From Lycocorax pyrrhopterus obiensis (lineage: Eukaryota; Chordata; Aves; Passeriformes; Paradisaeidae): 64,000 nucleotides of DNA. Shown in pieces: positions 40,756 to 52,257 of the stretch; the stretch's first letter is position 1; each line of letters opens with the position of its first letter. The position numbers and the translations under genes are program-made. The notes under the pieces were generated by a model. It was not told the origin of the DNA and did no database searches. It was given only the letters and a program-made list of their open reading frames with translations. The stretch spans positions 79,916,237 to 79,980,236 of the forward strand of contig JACSVZ010000001.1 of the NCBI GenBank assembly GCA_014706295.1. Reading direction: 5' to 3'.

Positions 40756-41129
40756 AAGAAAAACCGTGATGGTGAGACACCCCCAAGCACTGAGGCACTT
40801 TAGTACTAATTGAAGCCTTTCTGTAATGTTTTGCAGGATGTCTTTTGTTTGAAGAACTCAAAGCACTTTCCAGGAAGGTGATCTTTAAGACTGTATCTGG
40901 TGGGGACACACCACACTCAGTGAAGTCCATGAAGTAAGACAGAGAGGGGTGGCATCACCAAGATGCTTGCACGAGTAGAAATGCAATTGATCAGGTTATT
41001 AGCAAGGATTAGAAAGCAATGTGGTGGGACAGAGGGTTCTGTGGGTGCCAGAGACCCCAGCCTTCGCCTGTATGTCTTATGCACTGTTTTACTTTGGACC
41101 AAGTCCTTGCAATTCTTACAATGGCTCGA

Positions 41130-41225
41130 CCCTGTGCCATGTGCTCTGGGATGACCCTGCTTGAGCAGGGAGGTTGGACTAGATGACCCACTATGATCCC
41201 CTCCAACCTGACCTATTCTGTGATC
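41130..41225 (+). mobile_element. CR1 LINE, 3' tail fragment (sense)
   Basis: The order CTCTGGGATGACCCTGC, TTGAGCAGGGAGG, TTGGACTAGATGACCCAC, CCCTCCAACCTGACC and TATTCTGTGAT is the sense-strand 3' untranslated end of an avian CR1, finishing in the ATTCTGTG octamer. Only about 95 bp can be assigned, so the copy is severely 5'-truncated. The exact 5' boundary is uncertain; sequence to about 41040 could belong to it but was not recognised. It lies about 1.1 kb upstream of the larger CR1 copy in the same orientation. Confidence 0.9.
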
Positions 41226-42313
41226 CCTTGAAATCTCCTGCAATTGCGTGGGCTAAACCATGGCCTTCCATGCTGAGAAGGCAGAGCAGGACTGAGGGGT
41301 CTTCTGACCTGCCTGCTCCCTGCACTGAGCTCCCCACTGCCCCCCAGGGAAGAGCTCCCCCATCCCATACCCACATTGACACTGCCCATCAGCCTCAATC
41401 CTTGCAGTTACACCTAATTGCAATATACCTACCTATATTCTTGGTAGTTATACCTAAAATGACAGTGGCCAGCCACAGACAGCTCTCAGGAGAAGCAAAG
41501 CTTAGAGTCAGTTTTGGCAACAGTGGAGCACTGAGCACAGCTTTGAAAGATGGGGTTGGTAATCTCTTGATGATAAACTTTCTCACGAGATTTTTAGCAA
41601 CCTTTGTGTCTTGTCCCAGCTGGAAATGCTATGAGAGCATTTTTTCTTGGGGTATTTTGTCACTCTCAATTTCAGATAGCAAGTGGGAAAACATTATTCT
41701 GATATCAGAGAGGTTGAAAAAACAGTCTAGTAAACTGAATCCTGGAACAAAGGGAAATTGAGGGGCTTTGGTTCTATTTAGACTCTTTCCCTCAGTACTC
41801 CACAGGAAGAAATCTGACAGTTGCAGAAACAAGAGGTGAAGAAAGCTGCCCAGACTTTTGGGACATCTAACTATTCTCCTTGCTGGTTCAGTTATTCCTG
41901 GTAGTACACTGTCTTTTATTTTGTCAGTCTACTTTTAAGCAACCCAAGTAATAAGTCTTCCACTTCTTCCCAGAGACACAAGAATAAAGCCAGTAGATCT
42001 CAGAGTTAACAATTTATTTCCTGATATCCAGAACACTTATTTTTCTTTTTTCCTTAGGACTTGGCCTCATGAACAAGTTATCCCAACTGAGCTCAGCTCT
42101 GGTGGTAGCTTTGTGCTCCCTTAGCACACAAAAATTTCAGCCTGCTCCAACCTATTTCAGGGCAGTTTAGTGCAAATGAGCTTTTGGGCTAAAAGTGCAC
42201 AGGTGAAGAGTTACCATGGCTCTGCTTACACACAGTAACGTGTCAAGTGATGTATGCCTTATATGTGTCCAAGTTTTTAAATCCATTCCTGATGTTCCCT
42301 GGTTTAACTGGTT
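41226..42313. other. non-coding DNA between two CR1 copies
   Basis: I recognise nothing in this 1.1 kb. The 192-codon plus-strand frame at 41183-41761 starts inside the CR1 tail and has no known domain, and part of its length is covered by open frames on the opposite strand. It is best read as unique spacer sequence. Confidence 0.55.
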
Positions 42314-43172
42314 GGCCCAGTTCTCTTCAACATCTTCATTAACGACTTGGATGCAAGACTCAAGGGAGCACTTAGGTTTGCTGACAACACTAAACTGGGA
42401 GGAACTGTCAACTCCCTTGAGGGCAGAGAGACCCTGCAGAGAGACCTCAAAAAATCCAAGGGCTGGGCAATCACTAACCATATCAAGTTTAACAAGGGCA
42501 AGTGCTGGAGTCTGCACCTGGGACAGGGCAATCTTAGTTGTGTGCATAGACCAGGGAATGAGAGGCTGGAAAGCAGTGCCACAAAAAGGGACCTGGGGGT
42601 CGTGGTTGATGGCAAGTTGGACACAAGTCAGCAGTGCCCTGGCAGCCAGGAGGCCCAACCCTGTCCTGAGGGCATCAGGCACAGCATCACCAGCCGGGCA
42701 AGGGAGGGGATTGTCCCGCTGTGCTCTGCACTGGGGCGGCCTCACCTCAAGTGCTGGGGGCAGCTTTGAGTGCCACAATATAAGAAAGGTATTAAACTAT
42801 TAGAAAACACCCAAAGGAGGGCCACAAGGATGGTGAAGGGCCTTGAGAGGAAGATGAATGAGGAGTGGATGAGGTCACTTGGTCTGTTCAGCCTCGAGGA
42901 GACTGAGAGGAGACCTCATTGCAGTCTAGAGCTTCCTCATGAGGGGCAGTGGAGGGGCAGGCACTGATCTCTTAACTCTTGTGACCAGTGACAGAACTCA
43001 AGGAAACAGCATGATACTGAGTTAGGGGAGGTTTAGGTTGGATATCAGGAAAAGGTCCTTCACCCAGAGGGTGGTTGGGCACTGGAACAGGCTCCCCAGG
43101 GAAGTGGCCGCAGCACCAAGCCTGACAAAGTTCAAGAAGTGTTTGGACAATGCTCTCAGGCACGTGGTGTGA
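42314..43172 (+). pseudogene. CR1 ORF2 reverse-transcriptase C-terminal remnant, inactivated
   Basis: In frame from 42314 the remnant reads through the end of the RT palm. The catalytic FADD box, expected to follow LKGALR, reads FADN (around 42386-42397), so the second catalytic aspartate is lost. A TGA at 42767-42769 replaces the tryptophan codon of the usual QFWAPQYKK-type motif (here QL-stop-VPQYKK). A frame change follows near 42900, where the expected GDLIAV-like segment is read out of phase. The final 40 or so codons are again well preserved to the natural stop. Everything N-terminal to GPVLFN, including the endonuclease domain, is missing. It cannot make an active enzyme. Confidence 0.93.
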
Positions 43173-43258
43173 TTCTTGGTGATGTTCTCCTGCAGGTCTC
43201 TTGCAGGACTTGACCCTGTTTGGTCCCTTCCAAATCATCATATTCTGTGATACTATGG
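42314..43258 (+). mobile_element. CR1 LINE, 5'-truncated copy with end of reverse-transcriptase ORF
   Basis: This is the last 945 bp of a CR1 non-LTR retrotransposon, beginning abruptly inside the ORF2 reverse-transcriptase palm with GPVLFNIFINDLD. It keeps the C-terminal RT region and then the ORF end (FTQRVVGHWNRLPRE ... LRHVV, stop at 43170-43172). A 3' UTR of about 86 bp ends in ATTCTGTGATACTATGG octamer-like repeats. It is 5'-truncated as most CR1 copies are. The transcript would be copied by target-primed reverse transcription. It is the longest bird-type CR1 copy in the window. No clear target-site duplication was seen. Confidence 0.95.
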
Positions 43259-46200
43259 TTAAAACATCCCTCTAAATAACAACTCTGTTCCCAAGGCATT
43301 TGTATTAGCTGGGCACTTTAATTCAGCACTCAGGCAGGCTGTCTATAGTCAGCTCTTAGTCCTTTCTCATACCTTGGTCCTTCTATCTTCTGCATCTCTT
43401 TTGCTGCTGTCTTCTCAATTCCCTGCAGTTTCCCTGCTCCTCTGGCTCTGGGGAGCACAGCACACTACTCCACGTGCTCACATCACAGCCCTTTCTGAGC
43501 ACATCGTAAACAGCAGTTTAGTTGTAGGTATGAGCATAGATTTGAGCGAACTGAACAGTGCACTTTCCATATGCCTCTCACCAATTCTGCTGAGCGCAGC
43601 TGTTGATTTCCAGACCAATATATTGTGTATTGTTCTCCTAGGTTTTCCCCTTATCCTTTTAACAACTGTCCTTTTCAGAAAGATACACATCTAGAGCTCT
43701 GTTGTTGTGTCTCAGTTATCTACAGATCACATATGATCAATGAAAAGCTCCTCTCTTTGCCCTGCTGGCTCTGTCAGCCTAACATGGGATCTCACAATGA
43801 AACTAGGATCTTTCTTTGGTTATACCTGATTCCCAGGAATTCTGTTTCAGCCTGAGCCTGACCTCTATTATCAATACAATTAAGATGAATTTGAGCTGCC
43901 GTGTAAAGTTTTCAAAAGAGCTTATATGACCTTAGAGGCTGGGGCTTATTTTCAAAAGTAACTTGGTGCACTCGGAAGCCTAAGTGAATTAATTCTCTAT
44001 TAAATTGGTCCTCTCTTACAATTTAAATGCTTTTGAAAAGAGGATTTAGGGTTCCTTCTGCATTTCAGGCATTTCTGACAAGATTCCTAATGTTATTTAG
44101 GTGTAAATGTATCAGACCTCAACTAGCGCAGAAAAACTGGGAAGTACCAAGTTTAACTTTCAAACTAAAATTTGAGTTTAGGGCTGTAATGCCCAGAAAA
44201 CTTATGCTGGAAACTAAGACAATTCTATCCTGAAAGCAGTGAAAATAAACATAAAACCCTTCATCCCTGGCTTAAATGTAGTCACAGACTAAGCAACCAG
44301 ACACACTGTGGTGGCTGCTGTAAATCCCCATTCAGGGACACTCAGTGAAGCTGAAGGAAGTGACAGGACACAGCAACAAAAAAGACACTCCATTATATTA
44401 GAGGACATTTTATTTGAGGCTCTGGCATTTTTACTCTGTACTTGCCTTCATTGTAATGGGTTACTTCTCTTTGTGGTTCTTAATGTTTTATAAATATTTC
44501 TGGTAAATACGAAACATTTTAAATAGGCACGTATTTTAAAATATTAAAAATACACAAAAAATGCAACATAGACATGAAACAGCAATATGGCTCATGATTG
44601 TACTAGTTTACTCCTGTTTGTCTGAGTTTTGCCTGGGAATATTATTAAATGTCCTGAAATTGAGGTCAAGAGAATTTTCTGCTCAAAGGTTTTATACTAT
44701 GCCAACTAAATGGACTGTGTTCTTCAATCAAAATGAAATTTTTAATAATTTTCTGTTTCTCAGTCGCACTCACTGTGGCTCTTCATTGCTTATCTTCTCT
44801 TGTCAGAGAATGTTGCTCCCAAATAGCTACTGAAATGCTGACGGATGAAAGGTACATTAATGAAAAGGTACCTTAGAAACAGCCTTTAGCCCAAGTGGGC
44901 AAATTAATCTTCCACAGAACAGTACTAATTCCATTGGAATTAGAATAGAGTTCATCAGTGCTACATATAGTTGTCATGGAATGAGATTCACATCTGAACT
45001 CAAAGTGCACACTATCCTACACTGTTAGAGAAAAGAAACAGGTCTGTTGGCAATCCAGTCTTACGCTGGAGAAAGATATAAAAAGCTGATTCACTTTAAA
45101 CAGATTTATCTTTTCGTTTAGTTTCAAGGTTTTTATTGCACCCTCAACTCTGCATCAATTCACACCAATGGAGAGAAAGTAGCAGAGATACTGAAGAAGA
45201 AGCACTGCTGTACTTTTGTAGACAAACTGTCAGTTCACTGAACTTGTGGTTCAGGATGAGAAATTTATTTTCAGATTTGTCCCTCTGTGTGCTTAAACTT
45301 GCTTCTGATCTTACAGGATGCTCATCTTGGCATGGTGAGATGGCTCCTAAGGCCAGTGTGACTGCAGGAGCAGTAGCAAGCTGTCTTATGGCAGTGGATC
45401 ACTGCACTCTGAGGAAAGGCTTGACAGGGTCTGTTGGGTGTGATGGGATTGCATAAGGAATAAACCAGGCAGGATCTTGTCTCTCAATCTTTTGTGTTTA
45501 TATATTTTTACTCCATGAGGTTAGATGGCATTGGGATGCCAGCCCCTCAGTTGTGATGAAGAGATCATTTGATTTTTCATCCATATACCTACTTCACAGT
45601 GGTTCCCGGTGTGTTTTTGTAATTAGGCATATTTAACTGTGCCTTGTTTTACTGCTGGAGGAAGAATCTCATTTGTCAGCAGTTTTAAGCTTTGCCAAAT
45701 AAAGGCTTATTGGCAAACTGCATTGAGCGCTCTGATAATAACCCAACTTTAGAAAACACACACCCTGCTGTGTTGTATTCAAGCCACGGTGCTGTTGAAA
45801 TTAAAAGTGGAGACAATGCCTGCTTTCAAAAACTGGAGGCTCTTTGTATTCTAATAAAAGCCTAAATTAATGTTTTAAAAGGTTATTGCTATTTTTTACC
45901 AGCTAGCTGGCACTGTGTATAAATCTTATTTAGGCAAGGTCCTACATTATTTCACTGTTTTTAACACGTCAGCCAGTATCATACTGCCATGGATAATCAG
46001 TTCCTGAAATTCATTAGTCCAACCCGTTAAATCCCTTTTGTTTAGCTTTAATAGCAGGGTATTTCTGTGTATTCGGGAATCTAATATATGATGTACATTC
46101 TGACAACACCAGCAGGGACCACAAATATTTCTTACATAATCTAAAGGACATATGTTTGGCTTATGGCAAAAATAACCTCATCATTCCTGTGTTTTAGGTT

Positions 46201-46432
46201 GAGGTGTCCATGTGAGGTCCTTTTATAAGAGCAAAGTAATAGGAACTATGTATAATTTAATCTTGTTGGCTTTTAATACGTTTCCTTCAGCTTTTAAAGA
46301 GTGCTCTAGGAAATGGAAAAACACACAGTCAGCTATGAAATTCTATGACACTGATGCAGTCAGGCTATAAAATATTCTTTGCATCTTAATTGCATTTTAT
46401 ATAGCTGTATAACCTTGTGTAATTCTTAACTC

Positions 46433-46560
46433 TATAAATCCTAGCTCTGCATCCCGCTCTGGCAGCTTGGCGAGAGCGGCAGAGGAATGTTTCCCACAGT
46501 TCATTGTTCAGTTCGGTTGTGTGGGCAGCGCGCAAACGTCAGGACTAAGCAGGAAACTTG
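46433..46560 (+). promoter_or_regulatory. candidate TATA-type promoter
   Basis: TATAAAT at 46433-46439 lies at the boundary between an AT-rich stretch and a segment with seven CpG dinucleotides in about 100 bases (46454-46540). A start of transcription near 46463 would be at the usual distance from such a box. Two ATGs follow: one at 46487 opening a 54-codon frame that ends at 46651, and one at 46635 in a good Kozak context. No CCAAT box was confirmed. This is inference from layout; AT-rich DNA often has TATA words by chance. Confidence 0.3.
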
Positions 46561-46634
46561 CACTGAACTTTGCAAATTGCTTTTTGCAGACAAAGGATTC
46601 TCCCCATCCCTGTGGATGAACCTGATCTCGCACG

Positions 46635-46686
46635 ATGAGATCCGTATCTGAGCTCTTTCTAAAACCAGCCGTGATTGAACAGCCAG
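46635..46686 (+). CDS. speculative first coding exon end (17 codons to splice donor)
   Basis: An ATG at 46635 has A at -3 and opens MRSVSELFLKPAVIEQP up to CAG|GTGAAT at 46684-46692, which fits a 5' splice site and would leave the frame in phase 1. With the TATA box 200 bp upstream and the CpG cluster, this resembles an alternative first exon that adds a short N-terminus to a gene lying downstream. I do not recognise the peptide. A competing upstream frame starts at 46487, which argues for a non-coding reading. Equally it may be chance. Confidence 0.15.
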
Positions 46687-47500
46687 GTGAATGACAGAGC
46701 CTGTTTTATGCAGCTGGCTTACTTAAAGGTTTGGAGGACAGTTTAGAGGAGAAGAGAAGGTAGTTTTATTGGTGTATAACTGTGAGAACAAAGCAGGGCA
46801 TGACAGAAGCTAAATACCTATCAGGTGAGAGATCAAGCCAAAGCCAGAATAATCTTTCAGGCACCACCAACCATGTGAAACACTGACATAATGCAAGGGT
46901 GCCCGCAGTGATGCTGGACCCAGCAACACAGCAGATGCACTTACCAGTACTTTCTGCCCTCTGATCGTCCTCTTCCTTCATCCACAGCCTGTGCCACACT
47001 CACAGCCTTGCACTTGCTTCCCCACTGTAAAACAGAGGCTGAAAAAAGAACGCCCCTATGCAGAGACAGGAGACTGTGGTTTAAAAGTGAGGAAAACAGT
47101 GGGAGGATCATAAAGCGATGATGGATGTGATCTGTTCAACTCTGTAGCATATTTCTAATAATAGAAGGTTTTTAGAATGGATAGAGAGAGGCATAACAGA
47201 ATCCAGTGGCTGAAAACTGAAGCTGGATAAATTTAGATGAGAAATAATGCTCTGTCTACACTGCAGATTACAGTGCAGTGTTGAGATACATGAACATTAA
47301 ATGAGCTAATTCAGAGAGCAAAAGCCATCCAACAGCAGTGGCAGGGAGATCCCAGATTGGATATTGCTCAAGAAAGTAAAAGAGCCTGCCCAGAAGTCTG
47401 TCCTACTGCAGCCCAGCCATTCCCAGCTATCCAGTGAGCATTTAAACTCACCAAGTACCCCAGAGCTTGGCCCGTGATCTGCACTGGAACTGTAGCCCAT

Positions 47501-47632
47501 ATCACAGAATCACAGAATGGTTTGGATTGGAAGGGACTTTAAAGATAATCCAGTTCCAATTCCCCTGACATGGGCGCTGGGGCACCTTTCACTAGACCAG
47601 GTTGCTCAGAGCTCTCTCCAGCCTGGCCTTGT
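47501..47632 (-). mobile_element. CR1 LINE, 3' tail fragment (antisense)
   Basis: The segment begins with the complementary octamer repeats ATCACAGAATCACAGAATGG, then TTTGGATTGGAAGGGAC, TTTAAAGATAATCCAG, TTCCAATTCCCC, ACTAGACCAGGTTGCTCAGAG and CCAGCCTGGCCTT. This is the standard complement of an avian CR1 3' end of the same subtype as the fragment at 36 kb, but with its terminal repeats intact. It is 5'-truncated after about 130 bp and has no coding capacity. Confidence 0.95.
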
Positions 47633-50600
47633 CAAGAGCAAGTGTAGCTTATATTGCACCATCTCATCAAGGAATGCTGAAATTAGTGAGTGGCATGCTG
47701 TGTCTTGCTTTGCACATAAGATGTAGACAGATTTTAGATGAAGATCCCTTTCTGGTTTTGGGAATTCTGCATGGTTGCATAAAATGGATGCCGTTGAGCA
47801 CCTGTTGGGAAGGTACTCAACAGTTGGAGGTCAAGCTATTTGCATAGTTGATAATTTCTGCTACACCAGCTGAAAATCAGAATTTCCATGTCATGGTGAA
47901 TTTTGATATTTTAGCATTTGGCTTCATTTTACTTTGGAAGGTTTTTTTCGTTTCCTGTAGTGCTAAAATTCTGTAATTCTTTTTGCTTTGGAAATACTTT
48001 CCACAAAATATATTGCTTTTGACAAACCAGCATTTCTGCAATGGAAAATCCTTTCTGACTGGAAAATTTCAAACTCCCCACCACACAGTTGAAACTCACG
48101 GGTTAATCTCCATGAAGTTCCACAGGACCACCATCTGCAGGAGGGACTTTTACAGCCTCTTTTAGAGAACAAAAATAAAGAGGAACTGACTTTAGCCCAA
48201 AGGGATTAATTGGTACCCTTATTTCATTAGGTTATTTAAAGCAAAGATCTCATTAAACTTTCATTGGAATAACGTTAGAAAACGTCTGTGAGCTGCAGCT
48301 GTTGGGAAGAATTGAGAGGTCAGCAAATTACCAGTTGATAACAAAAAATAGTATTACAGTCTGAGAGAGAGAGAATAAAGGTGCAGAGTGGAGATTTGGG
48401 ACCTTTTAATTCTCTGGTTTTGTATTTGTTGGCTATGCAGACGCTGATGTGCCACTTGCTCCCTGTAAAGTCTGTTGAGCTCAGAAGGCTCAACAGAAGC
48501 TGAGGAGACCTCACAAGCCTGGAGTGTCAAAATAAGACAAAGTTGTTTGTGTGGTTCTTCACTGAGGTTGTTTGGCTCTCTCTGGCCTAATTAGCTGCTG
48601 TGTTAGGGATGATTTATGTTTGCCCTGTTGAAACTGCTCCACATGCACCATGCAGCACTAATGGAATAGTCCTGGCACCCCAAAGTGACCACGTGCACGC
48701 TGGGGTGAGACCAGGACAGCATGGCAGCGTGGGGATGAGAGCAGCGTTAAACCTCAGCTCCAGATGCCTTACATCACTTACAGCCTTTATGTTTCTGAAG
48801 CTGGAGTTTTGTATTTATTTTGTATTAGACATATGAAAATTCAATTAGAAAGCCTTTCCACTGGGTTAGCTTGAGAAAGGGGTGAGAAATGGTTGCTGCC
48901 TGGTTGGGTTTGTTGGTTAGTTTTTTGGTTAATTTTGGCCCACTTTCTGTGCTGTTTGGACCTGTGTAAAGCAGTGTTTGAACCGAGGGGGCAAACAGCT
49001 TTCCGGGGTCACTATGAGATGACAGGTCCACAGCACAGTTCCTTTGCATTCGAGGGAATGCACAGTCTGCACTGAAGCCATTGGACACCTTGGCCAGGCC
49101 GTGTTGCCAGCAGTCAGGATGCCTGAGTTCCCATCTCAGTCCTGTGACCTCATCCCTCCCCTTCCCTGTGTCCTCTCTCCCCTCCTTGTCCTTCTTTGTG
49201 GTGGTTTGGGCTGTGCTGATTATCTCAGAGGGCCAACAGAGCCCTGGGCCCACCTGCCTGGGACCAAGGCACCCACATGGATCCACATGTGCATCCACAG
49301 CTGGTCTCTTCCCTATAACACTGTTCCCAGAGGGCTTACGCAAATGTGACCAGGAACAGTTTGCATTTCTGAGGATTTGGGGAAAAGAAAGGTTCAAAAT
49401 GCTGTCCTGTTGCAGCATCTTTTGCCAGCTCTACTTGCAGTAAGCAAGTAAGTAAGCTTACAGTCAAGCAAACTATTTGCTAGAAAAATCAGATTTGAAG
49501 CCCTTAGAAGTTGAATTGATTGTTCTTCCTTTATGGGACAGGAATGCTAATGGTGTCATACTTTGATGCCACTAAATAGACTTAATGCTCAACTGCTGCA
49601 GCCAAGGAGGGCTCTGCTTCTCTCCCTTTCCCTGCCTGTCCCCCCACCACTCGCCTTCTGCTGGCACTGACAGTGTTCTGGCCCCACCAGCAAACGTGTT
49701 CAGAAAGCTAGATCAGCAGAAAACTAGCTCTACAGAAAGGAGCAGAGAGCCGTCAGCTGGCTCAGATCTCCAACCCAGCTCATCTGAGGCCAGAAAAATG
49801 CCAGTGCACAAGGAAAAGTGGGAGGAGAGGAGCAGGGACCATTTTCAGTGGTGATTATTGTTTAAACCAGAATGGTTTCCCCACAGAGCCAAAGCCCAAG
49901 ATTTGAAAATGCCAGAATGGGTACCCTGCCTCTATTAAGCCTCCCAGGATGGCTGGCTGGCTGTTCCCACCCTAGGAGCTCAGACATCCTACATGCTCTT
50001 CTGCAAGCCCCTCGCCTGCAAGCCTCTGCAGCTTCTGGCACATCAGCAGATCCAGCCTGGAAGAATTCTTGGCTTGGGGAATACTCCTATTTCTACTTGC
50101 TTTTTTGTATACTTACATTGCATTGCAAATGCTGATTGTGTTTTACCCTGGGGATTATAAATCCTAACAAAGTACTCTGAAATCATTGAGCTATTTCAGT
50201 TAGCAGTTCCTGGCCAAAAGAATTTTGGGGTTGTTTTTTCTGTAAGTGAGGTTACAATCAGCGCTTGAAATTTGGCAACTGCTGAAGACCTGTGTAGTAT
50301 CACTGAAAAAGGAATAAAGTAATCGTCAAGACAGGGAAATTTAACTTACATCATCAAACACCTTTTCCATGGCCTGTACCTATTGAGAATTTAGGCTCTC
50401 GAGTAGTACAGCTTCAGTAATTGTGCTCTTCTGGTTGCCACAGGTAATGGTCCATGTGCACACTCCCAGTTCCTGACAGATACGTGGAAATGTGACTTAG
50501 CATAACCCACTGCCACTGAAGTATAACTTAGTTTACGGTTACTTGAGTTATACCCCGTTGGTGCGGGACTGTGAACGCGTGCAGACGTGCAAACACGCAC

Positions 50601-52257
50601 GTGCGGAGTTGCTGTGACACGCTGCAAGAGCTGTTACAAGTCTGAACTCATATGGACATGTTCTGCTGGAGGAGAACAAGCATATCCATGCTGGGTCTAA
50701 GAAAATTGAAGTAGCTGCTCCTGAATCGAATTTTGGTATCTCATTGTGTTTCTGTCGTGAAAGAGAAGGGTGAGCGCTGACTTCGTTAGCCCTGTGTGTT
50801 GCTGCACGAGGTGCCACAGATGGGTAGAAAGCCCTGCAGCCACACGGACAGAATTAGAATGGTCTGTAATGGATGGAAGCTGTACTGAGACAGATCCATC
50901 TCCAGGCTGTGTGATGTGTATGTACACATATATCGCTCTTCATGAATCTACCATTGAACTTGTATTGACAAAGGGTCAAATTCTTAGTTGAATTGTAATG
51001 GAGTGTGTTTCCATTAATTTCAGCTACTACCTGGCATATCTGCATTTCTTTCACTATTGTTAATATCTTGGTCCTTCAGGAACAGACTTGCTTGCTCTAT
51101 TGCCTTTGAAAAACAGTCCTTGTCCTTGACATTAGCTCTGTTTCACCTAGAGTGAAGCTGTGGGATTTGCAGGCTAATATACAGTGTGTTCCCAGAAATG
51201 CATATGCACAGTGAATATGCGTGTTTAAGGCTCACACAGCTCTCTCAACAAACTTCTACCAGTGAATCTCACATGATCAATACTTGCCTCTCTTCTAGAT
51301 TTTCACGTTTTGCAGAGTGGTAGTAAGGGATATTTTTAGTCTGTTTGAATAAATAGAGCTTGTTTCTGTTTTCACGGTTTGGGTTTTATCTCAAAAGACT
51401 TGTGCGTGAGACTTGAGATTGTCCAGCAGATAAGTGAGAATTCCTTTCTCCAGAGTTCCTTCATGTTTTCTCCACCAGTGGTTGCACAGCCAGAGTTATC
51501 ATCTGGTCGAGGCACGTGCACAGGCTTCGGTTTCCATATAGACAGTGAATTGGCACTTCTTTAAGGCCACATGTGCTGTGGGACCAGTGACCTCCCAGGG
51601 CTGCTCACTCCAGGTCGCCTATGCACCACACAGTGGGGTGGCAGGGGGCTCCGCCCACTGTGGGGAAGACAGCCAAAGGGCAGCTCTGACATTTCCCTCT
51701 GCTTCTTTTTTCCTTGATGGAGAAAGCAGAGCATTCATGAATCAGTTCCTTAGTGTTGCCAACCTCTGTCACTCATAAATCGTCAATTGGGCATGCAAAA
51801 TCATGCCATTTGGGGCTTTTAGGGCTGTCGTGCTTTTTAACTCTGTGTCTTTTGCCTCCTAGGTTGCAGGAGCTTTGGGTGTCTTTCTTTCTAACCTCCT
51901 CTTGTAATTCCCAGTTTAAATAGGCAGCAGTTCCATGTTCAGCAGCAGTCTCAGCTGGACTGCATCTTCAAATATAAGGCAACAAATTGGGATATATTCG
52001 TAGGCTGGACTGTGGGGTTTCCTCAGCCACTGTTTGATCTCCTGACTATATTTCAGCTCCCAAGTCTGGCCTTTGAAATGGCTGGGTTTATAAGAAACCA
52101 ATAAACATTATAGAAAGACATCCTGAGCAGAGTTTATATGGTCTCTTGTATGTTACAGTAAGCCGGCATTTCAAATACACCAGAAAACCCTATTCACTGT
52201 GGTCCTAAATAGCATTAGAATTGCCATTTTGCCATTCTGCTGCTATGAATCATTAGG
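47633..52257. other. non-coding DNA, no recognisable gene
   Basis: No gene is recognised. The longest frame, 197 codons on the minus strand at 48825-49418, has no known domain and overlaps open plus-strand frames (49044-49349, 49081-49443). It holds a CpG cluster at 50545-50625 and a short GGCT triplication near 49950. The rest is ordinary unique sequence. Confidence 0.6.
50545..50625. promoter_or_regulatory. dense CpG cluster with ACGTGC/GCACGT hairpin
   Basis: About ten CpG dinucleotides occur in 80 bases, against near absence in the flanks. Inside, ACGTGC (50585-50590) and GCACGT (50597-50602) form a 6-bp inverted repeat around AAACAC. CACGTG (E-box) and ACGTG (hypoxia-response-type) words are therefore present. 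A bHLH-bound or unmethylated regulatory element is possible; a CpG-rich minisatellite relic or recent insertion is the alternative. Confidence 0.35.

Larger units (their letters stand above)
36132..41129. other. non-coding DNA with microsatellites, no recognisable gene
   Basis: Between two CR1 pieces I recognise no gene. The stretch holds the long polypyrimidine tract (38689-38846), the perfect hairpin (38927-38952), a C10 run at 40531-40540 and the (TA)n tract (40698-40755). The 160-codon minus-strand frame at 39143-39625 has no known domain. The interval 39900-40760 is AT-rich. Confidence 0.6.
43259..47500. other. non-coding DNA, no recognisable gene
   Basis: No gene or transposon is recognised. 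Open frames reach 106 codons (43374-43694, 45136-45456) and lack domains. The sequence from about 45840 to 46440 is AT-rich and might be conserved. It is followed by an abrupt CpG-bearing segment that could be a promoter and first exon (listed separately). Confidence 0.6.

Noticed and set aside
41183..41761. 192-codon plus-strand frame
   Set aside because: It begins inside a CR1 3' tail and runs into unique sequence without any domain.
42167..42803. Roughly 200-codon frames on both strands over the CR1 copy
   Set aside because: They are shadows of the CR1 ORF2 relic in other frames; the true frame starts at 42314 and reads GPVLFNIFINDLD.
48825..49418. 197-codon minus-strand frame
   Set aside because: No domain or family recognised, low-complexity Thr/Lys/Asn segments, and overlapping open frames on the plus strand; best explained by chance.
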